The position numbers were made by a program, and so were the translations under genes. From NCBI GenBank assembly GCA_016748015.1, contig JAAOMT010000512.1:654719-718718 (forward strand): a stretch of 64,000 nt of DNA, in the 5' to 3' direction. The DNA is from Geosiphon pyriformis. Lineage: Eukaryota > Glomeromycota > Glomeromycetes > Archaeosporales > Geosiphonaceae. Shown here one piece after another: positions 59,804-64,000 of this stretch; the first letter of the stretch is position 1; each line of letters starts with the position of its first letter. Under the pieces are notes generated by a model. It was not told where the DNA came from. It worked only from the letters and a program-made list of their open reading frames with translations, and searched no databases.

Positions 59804-60466
59804 TGTTATGGTTGAAACTCATAGTTTTTATTAGTTATCACATGTATTAGCCACTGATGTTATATAATTAGCCAACCTATTTTTAGATAGTAATCATTGA
59901 TCTGATCATTGACCTGACCATTGACCTAGTTGTTAACCACTTTTCATAGCTATATAAGTAATGAGTCTCTTAGCTGTAGAAAAGTATGTTCCCAACAATC
60001 AAAGAAATATAATAAAACAACTTTTATCTTAAATATTCTCTTATCACTAATTTTCCTTTCTCTACCTTTAAGTATTTGAACATTTTTTGGATAAAAAATT
60101 TCTTGTTGGTGTTTATCTGCCTTTTCTTGAAACAATTAAATGAAGTATTTGAAGATTATTGAATAAAATATAACTGAAAAGCACATCTGATACTTGATAT
60201 TGAATTCTAAGAGCACCGACGTAAGACATAGAATTATACCAAGTGTGATCATTTGTTGACAGTATGGACTATCTCTCTATCTTCAAATTCCCTAGTTATT
60301 TTTGAAAAGTATAGCGACTGAGATATTTTATGAGACTGATCTTGCACATTGAATCCATACTTATTCAATTTGCTCTTTGAAGTTGAATTCCCCTTTGATT
60401 ATTTTCATCACCCTACAATCCTGTTCTCCTTTGCTATTTGTTAGCTTGTTACTCCAATCTGTAACA
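59804..60466 (+). repeat. 5' LTR of the Ty3-type element
   Basis: 663 bp, starting TGTTATGG and ending TGTAACA, so the termini form TGTTA/TAACA. A TATATAAG box at 59,951-59,958 and an AATAAAA signal at 60,011-60,017 fit a U3/R layout. Immediately followed by TAAAAGTGGTGC, the primer-binding region. Contains about three 12-bp repeats (CATTGACCTGAC) at 59,896-59,940. The same LTR, decayed, is at 5,633-6,300. Confidence 0.8.
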
Positions 60467-60518
60467 TAAAAGTGGTGCTTTCTGTGAGATTGTCAAAATT
60501 CACTTATTTTCTCATTGT

Positions 60519-62057
60519 ATGGGTGATTATTCATATCTGCCACAGCAATCAGAAAAACACTTTGCAGCACACAACAGAAATGATCTAGACTTTATTGAAC
60601 TTAATCCTTTGCCCTTCTGCTTGATCTGCTTTTCCCTTAAAGAACAATCTAGTAGACAATTCCAAAACTTTTGGAACTGATTCCTGAACAAGCACTCAGC
60701 TGAAACCTATACAGCATATACAACTTATTACTTTGACCAAGCTTATTTTGAAGACAACTTTGAAGAAAAAAATAATAGCATTAATCAGCTTTTATACTTC
60801 ACAACTTTTACACAACAGCTCCCTGATTTCGAATATCTGAATCACCAAATACACATTTGGGTTGCTGCTCACCAATCAACTATAACTCCCCTTGAAACAG
60901 AAGAAAAAAGTTACCAAACTGCTTTTATTTTTGATCTCTTTTTAAGTGAATTAGAACATTCCATTCAAACAGTAACCTCTGAACCAATGGCCCAAGACCC
61001 TATGCAAGCAAACATTCTGGCCACCCTCCAAGGCATACAAACTGCTTTGGGGCAAAAAAACAACACCCCACTACCCCTATTCAGAAGTGATGCCCAAGAT
61101 CCAATTGAATGGTTGGACAATTTTAAAAGAGAAGCCACTGCAAACCAGTATGATGATAAATACAAGTTCCAAATTGTTGGTGGCTACCTCCAAGACTCCT
61201 CTGCTACCTGGTTTTCACAAGAAACCAATACTGGTGTTCAACAAAGAATTGTTAGATAGACCCCAGCAAATATTGGAAAAAACAACACCTCTTTCACTAC
61301 CTGGTTTGAAAACAAATTCAGAACCCCCATCTTAATATCCAAATGGCATATGGAATTAGAAAAAAGAACCCAAGGTTCTGGTAAAGTTGTAACCAAATAT
61401 GCCAAAGCAATCAGAAAACTCATCAAGTGTGTAGACTCTGGTAGAAACTAGACTGAAGAGCAAAAAATCCACTCTTTTACAAAAGGATTAAGAACTGATT
61501 TATTGTATGCTCTTTGGCCTCTCTTGGCTTTAAAAAATAATCCCACCATGAATATGGCCATTAAACTCGCCCAAAAAATTGAAGACAATCAAAGAATGCA
61601 TTTGAGATCCACACTTTCAGTTTTTGCTCCTGCTTTTGTTATGGCTTCTACTCCTCAAATGGCTGCTACTTCTTTTGCTGCCCAGACACAAGATCTAAAT
61701 GAACAATTAATAGATAAACTTACAGCAAATCTTGCTCAGCTATTAGAACCATTAGCCCAAGCAGTCAGAAATAACCAGCAACCACAAAAACCCAGATTTG
61801 AAAACTGTTTTAATCAGCCCCAGCAACCTCCTTACCAAAGACAGCAAAATTGTGGCCCTTCTGTGTGTTATAGATGTGGATTAACTGGACATTTCTTTAG
61901 AGATTGCAACAATTCTCCTTTGCCTCTTCCAGTTCCTAGAAACAATGACAACCAGAACAACAGAATCAATAACAACAATGCCTCCAATCAAAGACCCAAT
62001 TATGCCAACATCAATTTCTTTGGAGAGGATCTCCTAATTGAAACCACAGTTTACTAG
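60519..62057 (+). pseudogene. Ty3-type gag with three Trp-to-stop changes
   Basis: One frame from ATG 60,519 to TAG 62,055-62,057 (about 512 codons), broken only by TGA at 60,678, TAG at 61,257 and TAG at 61,449. At two of the three (after RIVR and after SGRN) Trp is the likely original; at the first (FWN-stop-FLN) a Trp also fits. The retrotransposon gag domain is visible (WLDNFKREATANQYDDKYK, TTWFENKFRTPI, IHSFTKGLRTDLL) and near the end a CCHC zinc knuckle CYRCGLTGHFFRDC (about 61.87-61.91 kb), then an Asn-rich tail. Only point changes separate it from an open frame, so this copy is young. Confidence 0.88.
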
Positions 62058-63541
62058 CTTTTAAACTAATAGGCACACCTCCAAAGAATGAGAGTGCAAG
62101 CCAACCAGAAGAAAACTCCTTTTATGCTTTTAACTTAACTAATGATGATCATAACATGGATGAACTAGCAATCAACACCTCAGAATCAACAAGGAAGAAA
62201 AAGAAAGCCAAGGTTGATTTCGTTTTAGATCCAAATAAACCATCCACATCAACTGCTAATAACAATAAGCCACCAAAGGCTAAAGTTTTTAAGAATCCTC
62301 CAAAGTTGGAACTCCCAGAAATAGTACAAAAATCTGGTCCTTATTCTGTTGTCAAAGATCTCATGGAAACTCCTGCACACATTACCTTTGGCCAACTAAT
62401 GACCCACTCACAATTCAGAAAAGATCTCCATAAATCTTTAATTCCCAAAAAAAAAACACCAAAAACCAATAAACGCCCTCGCCAAGCTGAACTTGCTGAC
62501 AACAGCAATGTTACTCTATTAATTTGCAAAGCCCAAGTGGCTGGCTATTTTATTGACTTAATCCTGAACAGTGGATTATCTATTAGCATTATTGCCAAAC
62601 ACTTTTTGGAAGCAATTGAGAGAAAGATTGATGAACTTTCCACCCGACCAATGACCAATATACATGGTGACAAGAAAAAAAGTCTGGACATAGCCAAAGC
62701 TGTTCCTGTTTGTATCAATGGCATGAGCATTGAAACTAACATGGAAGTTTCTGAAGCCAAGAAATACACTATTATTGTTGGAAATGAATGGCTCAAGAAA
62801 GCCAAAGCATTACTTGACTATGAACTTTGTGAGCTAACCATCAGATGTGGTGAAAAGCCCATTGTGGTTAAGTGTCACCACTGGACAACTCTTCCAACAC
62901 CAAAACAGAATCAGAAAGAAGAACAATCAGAGGAATCAGATGATGAAGAAGAACAAGAGGAACAAGAAAAAACTGCTGAACTTGCCTATACCACTTTTAT
63001 CAGCAATGGCAAGCCACTGGACAATGTCAAAGCTAACAGAGAAGAAATTATTGTAAATGGCAAGCTGATCTGCTGGTCCTACTATGATATCCTAAGAAGA
63101 ACTTTTGACCAGAAGCCTAGCAAGAAAGCCAAGTACTGTTATTGGTGGCATGGTTCTTGTGCCCAGTGCTGGTGCAATCAACCCTTGTATTCTCCAAGTG
63201 ATGAATGCAAATCCTGCCTGATCTATTACAAAGATTGGGAACCAATCAGTTTGATATCAAGAAAAAAATTAAAAGAAGTATAGAAGTTCTTTGAGAATGA
63301 ACCACTTGAAATCCAATCACTAGTTGTAAAACAAAGAAAACCCTTCCCAGAAGAAAGAAAGATAGACATTAAAAATCTGTTGGTTAGAAATAGCCCAGTT
63401 ATCTCAAAAAAAGGTAATACCCTCAGATAAACCCATGTGATACAACACACCATCACTACCAGAGAAATTCACCCCATTCATTTGAAGCCATATCAATCCA
63501 ATTGGTGCAATAATGAGTTTATCAAAAAAGAGATAAACTGG
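62042..63541 (+). pseudogene. Ty3-type pol, 5' part: protease to RT start, truncated
   Basis: Lies in the -1 frame relative to gag and is open from before the gag stop, with a long open run to 63,283 (first ATG 62,156). Holds a retropepsin-like domain where the catalytic DSG reads NSG (GYFIDLILNSGLSISII, about 62.54-62.59 kb), an acidic Glu-rich stretch (62.91-62.97 kb), then a Cys-rich motif CYWWHGSCAQCWC ... ECKSC (63.14-63.21 kb). A TAG at 63,281 replaces a likely Trp. After it HTITTREIHPIHLKPYQSN matches the start of Ty3-type reverse transcriptase. At 63,541 it is cut by repeat R; palm, RNase H and integrase are absent. Confidence 0.82.
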
Positions 63542-64000
63542 TGTTACAGGTGATTATTTCTGCTGTTAAATTAAATAACAAACCTGTAACTTGGTGCTCA
63601 AAAGCTACTTCTGTTGAGGCTGTTCTGCAGGTGCTGTATCTGAAGGTTTTGATGGATCTGAAGGTTTTGGTTGAATCCTTTGTATAATGGACAGAGATTC
63701 AATAGTGTCAATAGTAGAGATATTTTCCAAGAGTTTTCCCAATTTCTTTTTCAGTGTGGTGGCCAGATTTAGTCTGGCAGTCGTGTCCTTCTGGTAAGCT
63801 ATCCGATAATATATAAAAATCCTACCCGTATTTCTGGGTCTTTTACCAGGCTATCCTTGATGTCAATAACTCAGCACTTAATCGTTTATCAATTAGTATA
63901 TAACAACAAATCAAAATAAAATAAAGAAAAAAAAAATAAAAAGAAATAAAGAAAGCAAAGAAATAAGCCAAGACAATTTGCAGATTAGTATCTCGTCAAT
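63542..64000 (+). mobile_element. LTR-like repeat R, copy 2, runs off the window
   Basis: Starts TGTTACAGG directly after RT text of the Ty3-type element. Less mutated than copy 1 (CCCGTATTTCTGGGTCTTTT kept). Ends at the window edge in TATCTCGTCAAT, homologous to AACTTGTCAAT at 57,775-57,785. The rest lies outside. Confidence 0.6.

Noticed and set aside
1-64000. tRNA, rRNA or snRNA genes
   Set aside because: Looked for G+C-bearing cloverleaf segments and conserved GGTTCGA-type boxes; none seen.

Overview
The window looks like a piece of the nuclear genome of an arbuscular mycorrhizal fungus (Glomeromycotina, Rhizophagus-like). This is inferred from very high A+T, small genes cut by 50-230 nt introns, and the mix of families: tyrosine-kinase-like HRDLHSGN kinases, BTB-TLDc proteins, a MACPF/DUF7431-type protein, and LINE and Ty3-type elements. 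No bacterial-style operons, tRNA, rRNA or CRISPR were seen.

Layout. (1) 1-14.8 kb is an extremely A+T-rich transposon graveyard. Still recognisable are a reverse-strand Ty3-type gag and LTR (about 4.4-6.3 kb), a forward integrase core (6.4-7.0 kb), and one copy (12.4-14.2 kb) of an A+T-rich repeat block seen four times in the window. (2) 14.85-15.6 kb is a dead Tc1/mariner transposase. (3) 15.6-22.0 kb and 32.7-38.4 kb are the arms of an inverted segmental duplication. Each carries, in mirror order, a small gene, a LINE 3' end plus A+T-rich repeat block, a spacer, and a second small gene. The small genes (A, B, C, D, with E and remnant F continuing to 40.1 kb) encode proteins of about 70-75 residues: a proline-rich N-terminus (PPxY in A and B), a DEPTPT-type linker and one hydrophobic segment. 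They have a shared three-exon layout. (4) The unique segment between the arms holds a decayed kinase, a four-exon MACPF/DUF7431-type gene, a six-exon SAM methyltransferase and a frameshifted BTB-TLDc pseudogene.

(5) 40.5-43.7 kb holds two conserved, divergently transcribed housekeeping-type genes: the circularly permuted mitochondrial GTPase MTG1 on the reverse strand, with eight exons, and an Hsp20 small heat-shock protein on the forward strand, with six exons. MTG1 intron 1 has the exact features of a U12-type AT-AC intron, the most unusual single observation here. A kinase pseudogene follows at 45 kb. (6) 46.3-64.0 kb is nested transposons: another A+T-rich repeat block, a full-length dead LINE on the reverse strand (48.94-55.58 kb), and a second LINE on the forward strand (56.0-59.8 kb). 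The second LINE is broken by an LTR-like insertion that contains an about 40-bp GAATTC-rich minisatellite. Last comes a younger Ty3-type element (59.80-63.54 kb) with 5' LTR, gag and the start of pol, itself cut by a second copy of the LTR-like repeat that runs off the window.

Transposon decay is dominated by C-to-T/G-to-A change: catalytic Asp codons became Asn and Trp codons became stops. Live genes between the transposons are largely free of this. Exon models were built by hand from splice signals and reading-frame closure and are not transcript-supported.
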